DNA of 51,526 nucleotides from Chitinimonas sp. BJB300 (lineage in GTDB: Bacteria > Pseudomonadota > Gammaproteobacteria > Burkholderiales > Chitinimonadaceae), in assembly GCF_002735695.1 (NCBI RefSeq), contig NZ_PDZH01000013.1, forward strand, positions 1 to 51,526. Reading direction: 5' to 3'. The notes under the pieces are model-generated. The model was given only the letters and a program-made list of their open reading frames with translations. It had not been told where the DNA came from and did not search any database. How positions within the stretch are numbered: position 1 is the first letter of the stretch; every line of letters begins with the position of its first letter. Below, one piece after another: positions 27,398 to 37,719 of the stretch. The position numbers and the translations under genes are program-made.

Positions 27398-29335
27398 TCA
27401 GAATTCGCGCACCTTGCGCGCAAGATTAGCCAGCGCCGGCTGGCTGCCATAACGCACCGCCAGATAGTCACCCAACACGTCGTCGATGGCTGACGCCCGT
27501 TCTGGCAAGGCCCGCTTTGCCCGCAGGGCGAAGTCGCTCGGCGCTTCTGCCAAACCAACTTGAAGGCCAAGGCCTGCCAACTTGCGGCAGAACCTATCCC
27601 AAGCCTGCTTGGCAGGGTCGGGGCGGCGCGGCCGTGCACGCCAGAGTAACCAAGCTGCGCTCAGTGCCACCAAAGAAAACACCGAGCCGATGAACCAAGC
27701 CAGAAAGCCCGAAGACAATAAATCGTTAATACCCAGCTTTCGTAACAGCTCTCGTTGCCGCTCTGGGGTATAGCCAATCACCCATTGATTCCACCCATTC
27801 ACCGCACTATCGAGCAACAAGCGCATGCGTTTGATCACATTGTTGTCAAGTCGCATCAGGTAAGGCAGATCTTCAGCCCCAACTGCCGAAGCCAGACCTT
27901 CCTGAATACGGGAAGGCGCAACGGCGAAGGTCGGGTCCACCCGCTGCCAGCCCTTGCCCTCAAGCCAGACTTCCGTCCACGCATGCGCATCGGCTTGGCG
28001 AATGATCAGATAGTCCCCATTCTCTTCACCGCCCTGATAGCCACCCACCACGCGGGCAGGCACGCCGGCTGCGCGCAACATGAAAACGAAGGCACCGGCA
28101 AAGTGCTCGCAAAATCCCTGCTTACCGACAAAGACGAAGTCGTCCACTGCATTCTTGCCATACAAAGGCGGTTCAAGCGTATAGGTCAAGCCCTGGGTGC
28201 CAAAAAATCGCAGTGCTTCAATCACGCGCTCTGCCGGCAGTAGATTGCGCCACTTCTCCGCGGCGGCCCGGGCGAGCGGGTTAACCACCTTGGGCAATTG
28301 CAGAGAACGGTTCAATTGCGCATCCGCCTCCTTGGCGCCCACACGATATTGCACAGCAGCCTGCATATTCAGGCGCAAACGCTTGTCGATATTGCGTCGG
28401 CTCACTACTTGGTATTGCTCGCTCATGCGCGCGCCTTCGGGCAGCGCTGTGGGCATCTCCAATGCCAACAGCCACGCACGTTGGTGGGGCTCCAGCGTCA
28501 TAACATAGGGGATGGACTTACCGGCCACCGCTTCGACGGGGTTTTCGGTCAGCAAGCCAGGCGATGCCTGGGTCCAGGTATGGCCGTCATATTGGTCAAA
28601 TACGGGACCGCGCCAATACAACATGTCCTGGCTAGGACGTGTATCGCTGAAGCTCACGCGGAACGCCACGGTATCGTCCTTGGACATGTTCGAAAAACTG
28701 CCGGGCGACATGGTGTCCGACAAACCCGAACCCACCCCGCTCCTATCCTGTGGCAACCGCCACAATGGTCCCTCAATGCGAGGGAAGAATACGAACAGCA
28801 ATACCATCAGCGGTATGGCTTGCAACATTAGACTCCCGGCGAAAACCAACTGGTCGACTGCCCGTTGCCTACGCCCCGTCCATCCCCCCAATGAATTCCA
28901 ACTCACCAACAACGTGCTGATCGCCAATACCATTGCACTCAGGTACAAACCCATGGCGACACTTTGGTCGAACAAAAAATTGGTTACAACCAGAAAGTAA
29001 CCGAGATAGACCAATAGCAAAGCATCGCGCCGGGTTCGCGTCTCCAGCAGTTTCGCCCCCACCAGTGCGGCAAGCAACGTGACACCGGCAGTGCGGCCTA
29101 TCAGGGTATGGTATTCGAGGTATATGCCTGTCACCACGCCGAAAACAACCGGCAACAGCAGCCATTTGGGCGGCATGCGCCATTGTTTATGCTGCAACCA
29201 TGCACGCCACACGAACAGCAGCGCCAACACCCCCAGCAACCAATTAGGCAGTCGGCTGACATGCGCCCCCAACAAGCCCATTAACACAACCAGCAGAGCG
29301 AAGACTTGGTAATGGTCCAGGCGCTCGATCTTCAT
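27398..29335 (-). CDS. tgpA: TgpA-like membrane transglutaminase
   Basis: 645 residues from the ATG at 29335, whose ATGA overlaps the DUF58 gene stop; the open frame to 29473 is ignored. The N-terminus has about six membrane segments (10-190). A large periplasmic part carries the transglutaminase/protease-like triad: Cys409 in GFCEHFAGA, His451 in DAHAWTEVW and Asp467 in RVDPT. A further membrane segment (WFIGSVFSLVALSAAWLLW) and a cytoplasmic tail follow. TgpA is essential for viability in Pseudomonas aeruginosa. Third gene of the MoxR-DUF58-TgpA operon. The stop codon abuts the MITE fragment. Confidence 0.93.
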   Translation of the reverse strand: MKIERLDHYQVFALLVVLMGLLGAHVSRLPNWLLGVLALLFVWRAWLQHKQWRMPPKWLLLPVVFGVVTGIYLEYHTLIGRTAGVTLLAALVGAKLLETRTRRDALLLVYLGYFLVVTNFLFDQSVAMGLYLSAMVLAISTLLVSWNSLGGWTGRRQRAVDQLVFAGSLMLQAIPLMVLLFVFFPRIEGPLWRLPQDRSGVGSGLSDTMSPGSFSNMSKDDTVAFRVSFSDTRPSQDMLYWRGPVFDQYDGHTWTQASPGLLTENPVEAVAGKSIPYVMTLEPHQRAWLLALEMPTALPEGARMSEQYQVVSRRNIDKRLRLNMQAAVQYRVGAKEADAQLNRSLQLPKVVNPLARAAAEKWRNLLPAERVIEALRFFGTQGLTYTLEPPLYGKNAVDDFVFVGKQGFCEHFAGAFVFMLRAAGVPARVVGGYQGGEENGDYLIIRQADAHAWTEVWLEGKGWQRVDPTFAVAPSRIQEGLASAVGAEDLPYLMRLDNNVIKRMRLLLDSAVNGWNQWVIGYTPERQRELLRKLGINDLLSSGFLAWFIGSVFSLVALSAAWLLWRARPRRPDPAKQAWDRFCRKLAGLGLQVGLAEAPSDFALRAKRALPERASAIDDVLGDYLAVRYGSQPALANLARKVREF

Positions 29336-30312
29336 TCGGGCTCCTTGATGCCATAAAGCGCCAACGCCGCCAAACAGGCATCGCGCTGTAAGTCTCCATG
29401 TTCGGGCGGCAAACGTCGGGTAGGTAGACTCAGGCCGAAGCTCAGCCCAGCCGCATGAGCCATCAACACCCAAGCGGTCAGCCGTGCCAGCCGGGCTTCG
29501 CTATCCAACCCGGGTGGCAAGGCATCCCAATCCAGCCACAGGGCATGAGATGCCTCGCCATGGAATTCCTTCACCATCAAGCCGTCGTCGCGCGCCGCTG
29601 CCTTCCAAGCTACATGACGTGGAGAATCGCCACGCTGAAAAGGGCGCAGCCCGGCAAAGTCATCCTGCCCGCGCGGGGTAATCACCCCCTCCCCGACACC
29701 CTCAGCCGCCTGCGGCAACGGTGGCGCATTCACTTCGGGCTTGGGGTAGATCAAGGTACGTTGTTCGAAATTGGCATACGACCACGACCGGAACACACCG
29801 AGAGGCCAATGGGTTTCAATACCCAGGCGGGGTGCTCGCAGCCAGCCCCGTTGCGGCGCCGGCAAACTGAGCCATACTCGGGCATTATCGGCCGCTAGCA
29901 CATCAATTGCCGTCTCGGCTTCGTCATAACGCAGGACAATATTGTGGCGTGGCAGGGCACCGGCATTTTCCAACACCACTTCGAACCGCGCCGATTCGCC
30001 CACAAAACAGGGCTCGACCCGACCTGGCGCAATCTGCAAACCCAATAGGTTGCGGAAGGTATGGAAAATGGACACCAGCGCCATCGCCAGCAGCAAGAAC
30101 ACCAAAAGATAGGCGAGAGCCAAATCGTAATTGATGGCGCCACCCAGCATCGTCAGCGTCATGACAACAAACATCAGCCCGCTGCGGCTAAGGAATATGT
30201 AGACACGGTTTTGCGTCAACAGCTGCGCACGCCCACTTGGATGACGGCGGTGTAGCCAAGCTTGCCACCGGCTGCTGAACGGTTGGGTGAGGGCCTTGGG
30301 GAGTTTGAGCAT
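29332..30312 (-). CDS. DUF58 domain membrane protein
   Basis: 326 residues. Two membrane segments near the N-terminus (about 28-75, SGLMFVVMTLTMLGGAINYDLALAYLLVF). The cytoplasmic part holds the DUF58 signature GQDDFAGLRPFQRGDSPRHV followed by AWKAAARDD. DUF58 proteins are the partners of MoxR ATPases, and a vWA-like role in complex assembly is assumed. It overlaps tgpA by 4 bp. Confidence 0.92.
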   Translation of the reverse strand: MLKLPKALTQPFSSRWQAWLHRRHPSGRAQLLTQNRVYIFLSRSGLMFVVMTLTMLGGAINYDLALAYLLVFLLLAMALVSIFHTFRNLLGLQIAPGRVEPCFVGESARFEVVLENAGALPRHNIVLRYDEAETAIDVLAADNARVWLSLPAPQRGWLRAPRLGIETHWPLGVFRSWSYANFEQRTLIYPKPEVNAPPLPQAAEGVGEGVITPRGQDDFAGLRPFQRGDSPRHVAWKAAARDDGLMVKEFHGEASHALWLDWDALPPGLDSEARLARLTAWVLMAHAAGLSFGLSLPTRRLPPEHGDLQRDACLAALALYGIKEPE

Positions 30313-30520
30313 GGTTCTAGGCGCAGCCTATATCCGCTTGATTGGTAGATGCGGAGAGGGAGATCGCCCACGCAGCGTTTGCCGGTAGAACGGGTAACCG
30401 AGCAACTGGTTGCCATAAACGGTGTACCGCACCGGCCACGGCGCTGCACAGCTCGTGGGGCAACGGTTTCAGCGCGGGAGGGTAAAGGTACATAAGCGTA
30501 CGTGGTGGACTAAAGACGGA

Positions 30521-31459
30521 TCAAGGGATCGCTACCTCGCCCAACAACCGGATTACCAGTTCGGGTTGCGGCCGATTGCTGGCGCGGGCCAGCAGGCGAT
30601 GGGTGGCGACGGGGCCAAACACAGCCTGTACGTCTTCAGGAATCACCATCTCACGGCCTGCCAGCAATGCCCAGGCTCGGGCGGCAGCCAACAAGCCCAA
30701 GGCCGCACGCGGTGACAAACCATTGTGGAATTCAGTTGAATCGCGCGTGGCGCGAGCCAAAGCCTGCACATAGTCCACCAACGCAGGGGCGACATGCACG
30801 CGGCGTACCGCTGACTGAAATTCCGCTAACTCCGCATGGGTAATCACGGCGCGGGCATCTTTCAACATATCGCGCCGGTCCTCCCCTAGCAGCATGGCGC
30901 GCTCGGCTGCGGCATCGGGGTAGCCCAGGGTAATGCGCATCAAAAAACGGTCCAGTTGCGATTCAGGTAAGGGGAAGGTGCCAATCTGACTGGCCGGATT
31001 CTGCGTAGCGATGACAAAGAACGGGTCGGGCAGGATGCGTGTTTCGCCATCCAGCGTAACCTGGCGCTCTTCCATTGCCTCTAGCAGAGCCGATTGCGTC
31101 TTGGGCGTTGCACGGTTAATTTCGTCCGCCAACACTACTTGGCTGAAGATAGGCCCGGCATGGAAACGAAACACATGGTTATCACGATCGTAAATCGACA
31201 CACCTATCAAGTCAGCCGGCAGCATATCGCTGGTGAATTGCACCCGCTGAAAGGCCAGCCCAAGCGTAGCCGCCAGCGCATGGGCCAACGTGGTCTTGCC
31301 GACACCGGGTACATCTTCGATCAACAAATGGCCTCGCCCCAGCAAGCAGGCCAGCGCCAGGCGCGTCTCGCGCTTCTTGCCGAGGATAAAGGCATCGAGC
31401 TGGTCCAACACGGCATGTACCGGCGCCAGAGAAGGGGAATTGGGAGGAGGAGCGTTCAT
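30521..31459 (-). CDS. MoxR-family AAA+ ATPase
   Basis: 312 residues. Walker A GVGKTT at 52-57 and Walker B with LADEINRATPKTQSALLEAMEE, then sensor 1 FVIATQNP. C-terminal lid FHNGLSPRAALGLLAAARAWALL. MoxR ATPases act as chaperone-like remodelers with vWA/DUF58 partners. First gene of the operon; 208 bp separate it from the DUF58 gene, with no clear terminator in between. Confidence 0.94.
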   Translation of the reverse strand: MNAPPPNSPSLAPVHAVLDQLDAFILGKKRETRLALACLLGRGHLLIEDVPGVGKTTLAHALAATLGLAFQRVQFTSDMLPADLIGVSIYDRDNHVFRFHAGPIFSQVVLADEINRATPKTQSALLEAMEERQVTLDGETRILPDPFFVIATQNPASQIGTFPLPESQLDRFLMRITLGYPDAAAERAMLLGEDRRDMLKDARAVITHAELAEFQSAVRRVHVAPALVDYVQALARATRDSTEFHNGLSPRAALGLLAAARAWALLAGREMVIPEDVQAVFGPVATHRLLARASNRPQPELVIRLLGEVAIP

Positions 31460-31581
31460 GATGACGATATTTTCCCGCGTAAACCGCTTTTACAAGGTGG
31501 TGGTCTATTGGTTTATACCACCCCCGGCTTTAGACTGTGGGCAAGAGGCGCATCCATAACAACACGCCCGGGAGACATAAC

Positions 31582-32541
31582 TTGCTTAGCTGGCTAGCCC
31601 GCAGAATCCTAGATTCATCCCCCCCCACTGCCTATATCACCCATCCGGACTGTGCCTTGCACGATATGGGCCGCCATCACCCGGAGTCGCCTGAACGACT
31701 CGCTGCTATTCAGGATAGGCTGATGGCAGCCGGTCTATGGGATCATCTCCTGCATATCGAAGCGCCACTCGTCGAACGCCAGCAGTTGGCCCTGGTGCAT
31801 TCCCCCAGTTATGTTGAATCGCTCGACCATCTCTCACCTCATCATGGTCTTGCCCACCTCGACCCCGACACCGCCATGTGCCCCCATACCCTGCGCGCAG
31901 CATGGCGCGCCGCCGGCGCAGTAGTCCGGGCGACCGATCTGGTCATTGACGGCACCACCGCCAACGCGTTTTGCGCTATCCGCCCACCTGGCCACCATGC
32001 CGAATCCAAGCGCGCCATGGGCTTCTGCTTTTTCAATAACCTTGCCGTGGGGGTAGCCCATGCGCTTAGCCGCGGAGTCGAGCGCATTGCCGTCGCTGAC
32101 TTTGATGTACACCACGGCAATGGCACAGAAGATATTTTCCACGACAACCCCAAGGTGTTGATGGTCTCTACATTCCAACACCCGTTCTACCCTTACAGCG
32201 GTGAGCAACCGATGGGTCCGAATATGGTGAATGTGCCACTCAAGCAAGGCAGTAAGGGGGATGAATTCCGCACAGCAGTTGAGCAATGCTGGCTGCCCGC
32301 ACTTAATCAATTCAAACCGCAGATGATTTTCATATCGGCAGGGTTCGATGCCCACCGCGAAGATGAAATGGCCAGCATGGGCTTGGTCGAAGACGACTAC
32401 GCCTGGGTAACGGAACGCTTGATGGACGTCGCAGCGGAATATGGCGAAGGACGGCTGGTGTCGGTATTGGAGGGCGGATATGACTTATCAGCACTGGGAC
32501 GAAGCGTGGCAGCGCATATTCGGGTTTTGACAGGGTTGTGA
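31582..32541 (+). CDS. Histone deacetylase-like (class II) amidohydrolase
   Basis: About 319 residues. Bacterial HDAC/acetoin-utilisation family. Catalytic blocks are complete: RPPGHHAESKRAMGFCFFNNLAVG (two His), ADFDVHHGNGTEDIF (zinc ligands) and SAGFDAHREDEMASM (zinc Asp), followed by EGGYDLSALG. It probably removes acyl groups from proteins or small molecules such as polyamines. No ATG is available; a TTG at 31582 has GGGAGA six bases upstream, and a GTG at 31537 is the alternative. It is divergent from the MoxR gene. Confidence 0.9.
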   Translation: MLSWLARRILDSSPPTAYITHPDCALHDMGRHHPESPERLAAIQDRLMAAGLWDHLLHIEAPLVERQQLALVHSPSYVESLDHLSPHHGLAHLDPDTAMCPHTLRAAWRAAGAVVRATDLVIDGTTANAFCAIRPPGHHAESKRAMGFCFFNNLAVGVAHALSRGVERIAVADFDVHHGNGTEDIFHDNPKVLMVSTFQHPFYPYSGEQPMGPNMVNVPLKQGSKGDEFRTAVEQCWLPALNQFKPQMIFISAGFDAHREDEMASMGLVEDDYAWVTERLMDVAAEYGEGRLVSVLEGGYDLSALGRSVAAHIRVLTGL

Positions 32542-32826
32542 TTTATAGATAATGCAATAGGCGTCAGGGAGAAAAAACGTGGCTAGGGCTGCATTAATTT
32601 TCGGAAACGGATTGGGCATGACACATTTACTGATGCTTCAGCATTTAAATCTTCTCTGTCACCGCCAACTTGCACTAATGCCTTCCCTATTCTAAATTAG
32701 ATACAACCAGCCTTTCTTTATCACCAAAAAATAATTAAATGCGAAGGATGGGCTAATCATAAACCCCGCATACTAACGCGCACCATGCTGAGTTTGTTTT
32801 TTGAGGCAAATTAAAGGCGTAAAACA
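32542..32826. other. AT-rich spacer with a possible gene remnant
   Basis: 285 bp. A GTG at 32580 after GGGAGA opens a 38-codon frame (ARAALIFGNGLGMTHLLM, stop at about 32694). The IFGNGxGM pattern is reminiscent of the start of SIR2- or DUF4917-type proteins, so this could be a broken gene start. The evidence is thin. The final part supplies the AAAGGCG Shine-Dalgarno of the following gene. Confidence 0.3.
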
Positions 32827-33573
32827 ATGACTCAATCGCCTCAATCAAAACAATGCCTCAGATTAATTATTTTTATCTACACTGCTTTCTTGGTGCAAGT
32901 ACAGGTGGCTTATGCTGCGGATGAATTCAAAGACCTTACTATCTATACTGAAAACGACCCGCCATATGTCACTGTTGATACTGAAGGAAAAATTGGAGGG
33001 CTAGCTACAAAAAAACTCGATGACTTTCTTAAAGCAATAAAATACCCAAAAGAAAATATCAAAGTACAACCCTGGGCTCGCTCTTATCAAGAAGCACTGA
33101 TAAAACCCAGTGTCATGATCTACCCCATTGTCAAGACACCGGAGAGAATAGAAAAACTTGAATATTTCTATAAATTATATGATGCAACCGTCTTTTTCTA
33201 TCGCCTTTCAAACCGCAGAGACATTGTTATCACCAGTGTCAATGATGAAAAAAAATATTCAGTATGTGCTGTACGGGCTGATTACCGCGCTGAGTATTTA
33301 AAGAGTAACAATTTTCCAAAAATAGATGAATCACCTGATTCAACAACAAATATCAGAAAATTTCTGGCCGGCCGTTGTGATGTCGCTATCCTGACGGAAA
33401 TTGGCCTTAACGCAAAGATGGAACAATTAAATCTTGACACTATCCTGGTAACTATCGCCTATCCTTTAAGTGAAATTGACAGCAACCTTTATATCGCTAT
33501 TAATAAAGGGACAGATCAGAAAATTATCGAATCTTTAAATAGTGTGGCAAAAAAATTGGAACAATCAGAATAG
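32827..33573 (+). CDS. Periplasmic solute-binding protein, family 3 type
   Basis: 248 residues. Signal peptide about 1-34 (AYA-ADEF). The mature part has the opening typical of family 3 binding proteins: LTIYTENDPPYVTVDTEGKIGGL. Further on come VQPWARSYQEAL and CDVAILTEIGLN. No permease or ATPase gene is next to it, as is usual for the many orphan proteins of this type. The ligand is unknown. Its codon use is much more AT-rich than its neighbours (frequent AAA, AAT, ATA, TTT), which suggests recent acquisition. Confidence 0.8.
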   Translation: MTQSPQSKQCLRLIIFIYTAFLVQVQVAYAADEFKDLTIYTENDPPYVTVDTEGKIGGLATKKLDDFLKAIKYPKENIKVQPWARSYQEALIKPSVMIYPIVKTPERIEKLEYFYKLYDATVFFYRLSNRRDIVITSVNDEKKYSVCAVRADYRAEYLKSNNFPKIDESPDSTTNIRKFLAGRCDVAILTEIGLNAKMEQLNLDTILVTIAYPLSEIDSNLYIAINKGTDQKIIESLNSVAKKLEQSE

Positions 33574-33682
33574 TATCTATTTCACAATCACTTTCATTTC
33601 TGGCCCTAGCCACGCAATTAAAAGCGTTCAGTACGCCAATTGGCCCACTATCGGCATCTCTCTGTAAAACAGTCTTAAGGTG

Positions 33683-34583
33683 ATGCCTACCCGTTCACCC
33701 ACCCTTGCCTACCTCCTACTCACGCTAGCTATCAGGTAACTTTGTAGTTGGCAGGGCGACGCATGCGGCGATTCCGCCTATGTCGCTCAGTTTTGGCCGC
33801 TGGGTTATCGCATTGGTGATTCTGCTGCCCTTTGCCATTGGCCGCACATGGCGCAACCGCGCTGTATTACAGGCAAGCTGGCGGCGTGTGTTACTGCTGG
33901 GGGCAGTTGGCGTGGCCGCCTTTAATTCGTTGGCTTATGCCGACTTGCATTTCACCAGTGCGACCAATGCAGTGCTCACCAACAGCTTTATCCCCATCCT
34001 TATCCTGCCGCTGGGTGCCATTTTTCTGCGCGAGTCTTTTAACCGCCGCCAGGCTGCGGGCGTGGCAATCAGCTTTGTAGGGGTAATGACGATCTTCACC
34101 CACGGCCAACTGAATCGGCTGCTAGCACTCGACATTAACCAAGGTGACGTCTTACTGCTGCTGGCTGCGCTGGACTGGGCGGTCTACACCCTGCTGCTGC
34201 GCCGGCTCGACCCAAAAATCGATCGGTTGGGGCTCTTGTTGATACTGATTGTGGTAGGCCTCGTATGCATTGCCCCCTTCTTTTGGTGGGAACTCGCCCA
34301 AGGACGTGTTGCGGCGTTGACACCAAGTAATGTAGCCACCTTCCTTTATGCGGGTATTTTTCCTTCAGTGTTGGCGTACTTGTTCTACAACTATGGCGTG
34401 GCCCAGGTTGGTCCGGCGCGGGCGGGTAACTTCATCCACCTGATGCCGGTGTTCGGTACGCTGTTGGCCATCGTTTTTTTGGGCGAACGTTTCGAGTGGT
34501 TCCATCTCGCAGGTATCAACGGCATTTTTGCCGGCTTATTGCTGGGTAGCATCAATCCTCCACGACAGCACATAAGTACCTAA
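33683..34583 (+). pseudogene. EamA/DMT transporter gene, frameshifted near its start
   Basis: An ATG at 33683 (Shine-Dalgarno AAGGTG) opens MPTRSPTLAYLLLTLAI and then meets a stop. In another frame, from about 33732, SGNFVVGRATHAAIPPMSLSFGRW continues as a normal EamA protein to 34583. The join fits an EamA start (LTLAIW-SGNFVVGR) if about 5 bases were lost around 33731-33735. The internal ATG at 33780 has no Shine-Dalgarno and would skip the first membrane segment, so a functional product is unlikely. A sequencing error cannot be excluded. Confidence 0.75.
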
Positions 34584-34633
34584 CAAGTCTGGCCAATCGC
34601 GCGTTGCAGCTCCAACATATCAAGGAACCTGCT

Positions 34634-36433
34634 GTGCTTGCCTTCTCTGTCCGTGCTTTTCTGCTTTGCGTATGCTGCTATCTGCTGACAGCCTGCGGCG
34701 GCGGTGCACCGGCGAGTAGCAGTAGCGCAGTTACCTACCAGATTGCGCTGTACGCCGACAGCAATAACTTGGCTTCCGACGGCCAAACCAGCCTTGCGTT
34801 AACCGCGGTGGTAAAGGATCAGAGCAACCGGGTTGTCAGCGGCCAGACAGTAAGTTTCAGCAGTGACTCAGGCAACCTGAATTCGATTGTGGCCACAACC
34901 GATGCCAGCGGCACTGCCACTGCTCTGTTGTCTACCGCAGGCGACCCTGCAAATCGCACCATTGTGGTCACCGCCCAACTGGGCAGCCAAAACGCCAAAT
35001 TGCAAGTAACGGTACAGGGCACCAGCCTTGCCGTAAGCGGCAATCTCGATACCGTGGTTGGCGGGCAGGCTGTATTGTCGGCAGTTCTGACCAATTCGGC
35101 CGGCCAACCCATTGCCAACCAAGTCGTCAACGTCACCAGCTCGGCAGGTAACCCAGTTGTCCTATCCGGCCCAACTGATAGCCTGGGCAGGGTATCCCTT
35201 ACCCTAACCGGACAGAATACCGGGCCAGACACATTAACCATTACCGCCTTGGGCGCCATCGCCACTAGCGTCGTCACCGTCAACAGTGTGCAAAGCCTCA
35301 GTTTCACAGCGCCCGCTGCCGCCACCGACGTGTTGGTAGGTGCAAGCCAGACGCTGACCGCCCATTACGCTATCAATGGCACACCGCAGACAGGGGTAAA
35401 CGTCAATTTCGCCGCCAGTCGCGGCATACTCACTAGCAGCACTGCGACAACCGATACCAACGGCGATGTCAGCACCAGTTTCAGCAGCAACTCGGCAGGC
35501 CCGGTAGTGGTCACAGCCAGCCTACCCAGCGGCAGCACCCAGCTCAGTTTCAATGTAAAGGCCACCACGCCTGCCAGTATCGCGCTGCAATCGACGCGTA
35601 GCACCCTAGGCCTGCGTGAAGAAACCCAACTGACTGCCACGGTGCGCGACGCCAACGGCAATCTCGTGGCAGACCAACCCGTCAGCTTCAATATCATCGT
35701 GGACAGCACAGGTGGATCGCTTTCCGCCGCCCTGGTACGCAGCAACAACGGGGGCCAGGCCAGCATTACCTATACCTCCGGCGGAGTGGCTTCGGGCATA
35801 AACGGCGTGACTGTGGAGGCAACAGTCGCCACCAGCATCACCTCTACCACAAGGCTTACCGTGGCACAGGCTGGCGTGGCAATTTCCCTCGTACGGGACA
35901 ATAACCTTGTACTGAGCACCAACCCCAATTTCTACAGCAAGCAATTCACTGCCATCGTGACCGATTCGGCTGGCAACCCGGTAAGCAACCAGACTGTCGA
36001 ATTTCGAGTTAAACCCGAACGCTACTACAAGGGCTTCCTGGTTTATGACAATGTTGCTGGAGTATGGGTCGTTTCCCTACCCTCCTTAAGCTGCGCTAAA
36101 GAAGACACCAACAGCAACGATTCGCTCGACGCCGGTGAGGATTTGAACGGCAATGGCCAGCTCGACCCCACACCAGCCGAGACCATCACCCGTACCGCAG
36201 TCAGCGACAGCAATGGTTTGGCAACAATCAACCTGCTCTACCCACGTGAGCGTGCCGATTGGTTGGATGTACGTATCGAAGCCTACGCAGGCAGCATCGG
36301 CAGCAATCTGCCACAAAGCGTGCGTTTCTTTACCCTGCTTCCTTTGGTCGATGACATCCTGGACAGCCTAGTGCCACCACCCAACGTCGACAGCCCATTC
36401 GGCACTGTGCTGGACTGTACCTCACCCAACTGA
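34634..36433 (+). CDS. Big_1 Ig-like repeat lipoprotein
   Basis: About 599 residues from a GTG at 34634 (AAGGAA upstream); a TTG at 34604 is the alternative. Lipobox LLTAC with Cys21, then CGGG. Four to five bacterial Ig-like (Big_1, invasin/intimin type) repeats follow, with recurrent GQxVxFSSxxGxL and TDxxGxAxxxL patterns. Residues about 500-530 include a Ca-binding-like segment [21 protein letters not shown]. It is a cell-surface lipoprotein, with an adhesion or structural role inferred. No barrel domain is present. Confidence 0.85.
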   Translation: MLAFSVRAFLLCVCCYLLTACGGGAPASSSSAVTYQIALYADSNNLASDGQTSLALTAVVKDQSNRVVSGQTVSFSSDSGNLNSIVATTDASGTATALLSTAGDPANRTIVVTAQLGSQNAKLQVTVQGTSLAVSGNLDTVVGGQAVLSAVLTNSAGQPIANQVVNVTSSAGNPVVLSGPTDSLGRVSLTLTGQNTGPDTLTITALGAIATSVVTVNSVQSLSFTAPAAATDVLVGASQTLTAHYAINGTPQTGVNVNFAASRGILTSSTATTDTNGDVSTSFSSNSAGPVVVTASLPSGSTQLSFNVKATTPASIALQSTRSTLGLREETQLTATVRDANGNLVADQPVSFNIIVDSTGGSLSAALVRSNNGGQASITYTSGGVASGINGVTVEATVATSITSTTRLTVAQAGVAISLVRDNNLVLSTNPNFYSKQFTAIVTDSAGNPVSNQTVEFRVKPERYYKGFLVYDNVAGVWVVSLPSLSCAKEDTNSNDSLDAGEDLNGNGQLDPTPAETITRTAVSDSNGLATINLLYPRERADWLDVRIEAYAGSIGSNLPQSVRFFTLLPLVDDILDSLVPPPNVDSPFGTVLDCTSPN

Positions 36434-36503
36434 CCTGCCACTTTCGCGCCCCTGCCATAGCAAGGACTTCCTCCCCTTATTCGCCCAACTAGCCGGAGCA
36501 CGC

Positions 36504-37340
36504 ATGCCACCCAGCATTAACCGCCGTGAATTCGTTACTGTATCGCTCGCCACCGGCTTTGCGCTGGCTGTCATGCCGGATGCTGCCGCAGAAGTAATCA
36601 GCACCTCTAGCGAAGGCTTGGTTGCAGGTGAAGTGAAGATTCCCGCGCAAGGCGGCGATATGCCCGCCTACCGCGCCATGCCACAGGGCAAAGGCCCTTT
36701 TCCCATGATCTTGGTGGTGCAGGAAATCTTTGGGGTACACGAATACATCCGCGACGTATGCCGCCGGCTGGCCCAGGCCGGCTACTTTGCCGTCGCCCCG
36801 GAACTGTATGCACGGCAAGGCGATGTATCGAAGATCGCCAACATCCCCGACATCGTGCAGAAAGTGGTATCGAAAGTACCCGACGCCCAGGTGATGGGCG
36901 ACTTGGACAAAACCGTGGCCTGGGCCAAAGGCACCGGCAAAACTGATACTGCAAGGCTTGGCATCACCGGCTTTTGCTGGGGCGGGCGTATTACTTGGCT
37001 GTATGCCGCCCATAACCCGACGCTCAAGGCAGGCGTGGCTTGGTATGGCCGGCTGGTAGGTGACTCCACCACCCTTACCCCCAAGCATCCTCTTGATGTG
37101 GCCGATGCATTAAACGCCCCGATATTGGGGCTGTATGGCGGAGCAGATACTGGCATCCCGGTTGCCTCTATCGAACAAATGCGCGCTGCGCTGAAAAATG
37201 CCAACAAAACAGCTGAAATCGTGGTCTATCCTGATACGCCACATGGCTTTCATGCCGACTACCGCCCCAGCTATAACGCTGAGGCGGCCACAGATGGCTG
37301 GAAGCGGTTGTTGGCGTGGTTCAAGCAGAACGGCGTTTAA
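36504..37340 (+). CDS. Dienelactone hydrolase family protein
   Basis: 278 residues. N-terminal [16 protein letters not shown] is a twin-arginine-like signal, so it is probably exported. Alpha/beta-hydrolase with the DLH triad: Cys158 in GFCWGG, Asp215 in GGADTGI and His247 in PHGFHADYR. Glu in [14 protein letters not shown] corresponds to the activating Glu of DLH. Exported homologues are common and of unknown substrate. It is followed by a family-B element and then a strong terminator. Confidence 0.92.
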   Translation: MPPSINRREFVTVSLATGFALAVMPDAAAEVISTSSEGLVAGEVKIPAQGGDMPAYRAMPQGKGPFPMILVVQEIFGVHEYIRDVCRRLAQAGYFAVAPELYARQGDVSKIANIPDIVQKVVSKVPDAQVMGDLDKTVAWAKGTGKTDTARLGITGFCWGGRITWLYAAHNPTLKAGVAWYGRLVGDSTTLTPKHPLDVADALNAPILGLYGGADTGIPVASIEQMRAALKNANKTAEIVVYPDTPHGFHADYRPSYNAEAATDGWKRLLAWFKQNGV

Positions 37341-37389
37341 AAACCTGTTCCGCGATAGAAACGCGCAGTAAGAGAGAAACTCGTTCTAA

Positions 37390-37530
37390 GAATCTGTTTA
37401 CGATCTGTCGCGAGCAGCTGTCAGCAGGGTGAAGCGCAGCGCAGAAAACGGAATGTATGTGGGTACATGAGGATTTCGAGCAGCACATGAACTCTGATCA
37501 CGGCTGCGCAGTAAGATCGTAAACAGGTTC
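37390..37530 (+). mobile_element. Family-B MITE, intact copy
   Basis: 141 bp with inverted ends GAATCTGTTTACGATCT and AGATCGTAAACAGGTTC, flanked by the direct repeat TAA at 37387-37389 and 37531-37533. It contains GGAATGTATGTGGGTACATG, a near-palindrome also present in the other family-B copies. There is no ORF. It lies between the dienelactone hydrolase gene and the terminator at 37614. Confidence 0.9.
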
Positions 37531-37613
37531 TAACGAGCATGACCTATATCAAGATGTGCCGCGGGCAACGCACGCAACATCGTTAACAAATCCCCAGAAG
37601 TAAGTAAGTGCTT

Positions 37614-37645
37614 CAGGCACACCTCACGGTGTGCCTGTTTTTTTT
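37614..37645 (+). terminator. Strong Rho-independent terminator
   Basis: Perfect 10-bp stem CAGGCACACC / GGTGTGCCTG with a TCAC loop and eight T residues. It probably ends the dienelactone hydrolase transcript, now displaced by the inserted family-B element. Confidence 0.93.
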
Positions 37646-37719
37646 GCACCGCCGCAATAACCTAATTGCCCACAAACGCAAGCCGGCCTAGAGTGCCGCC
37701 ATTCCTTATCAGACCATCC

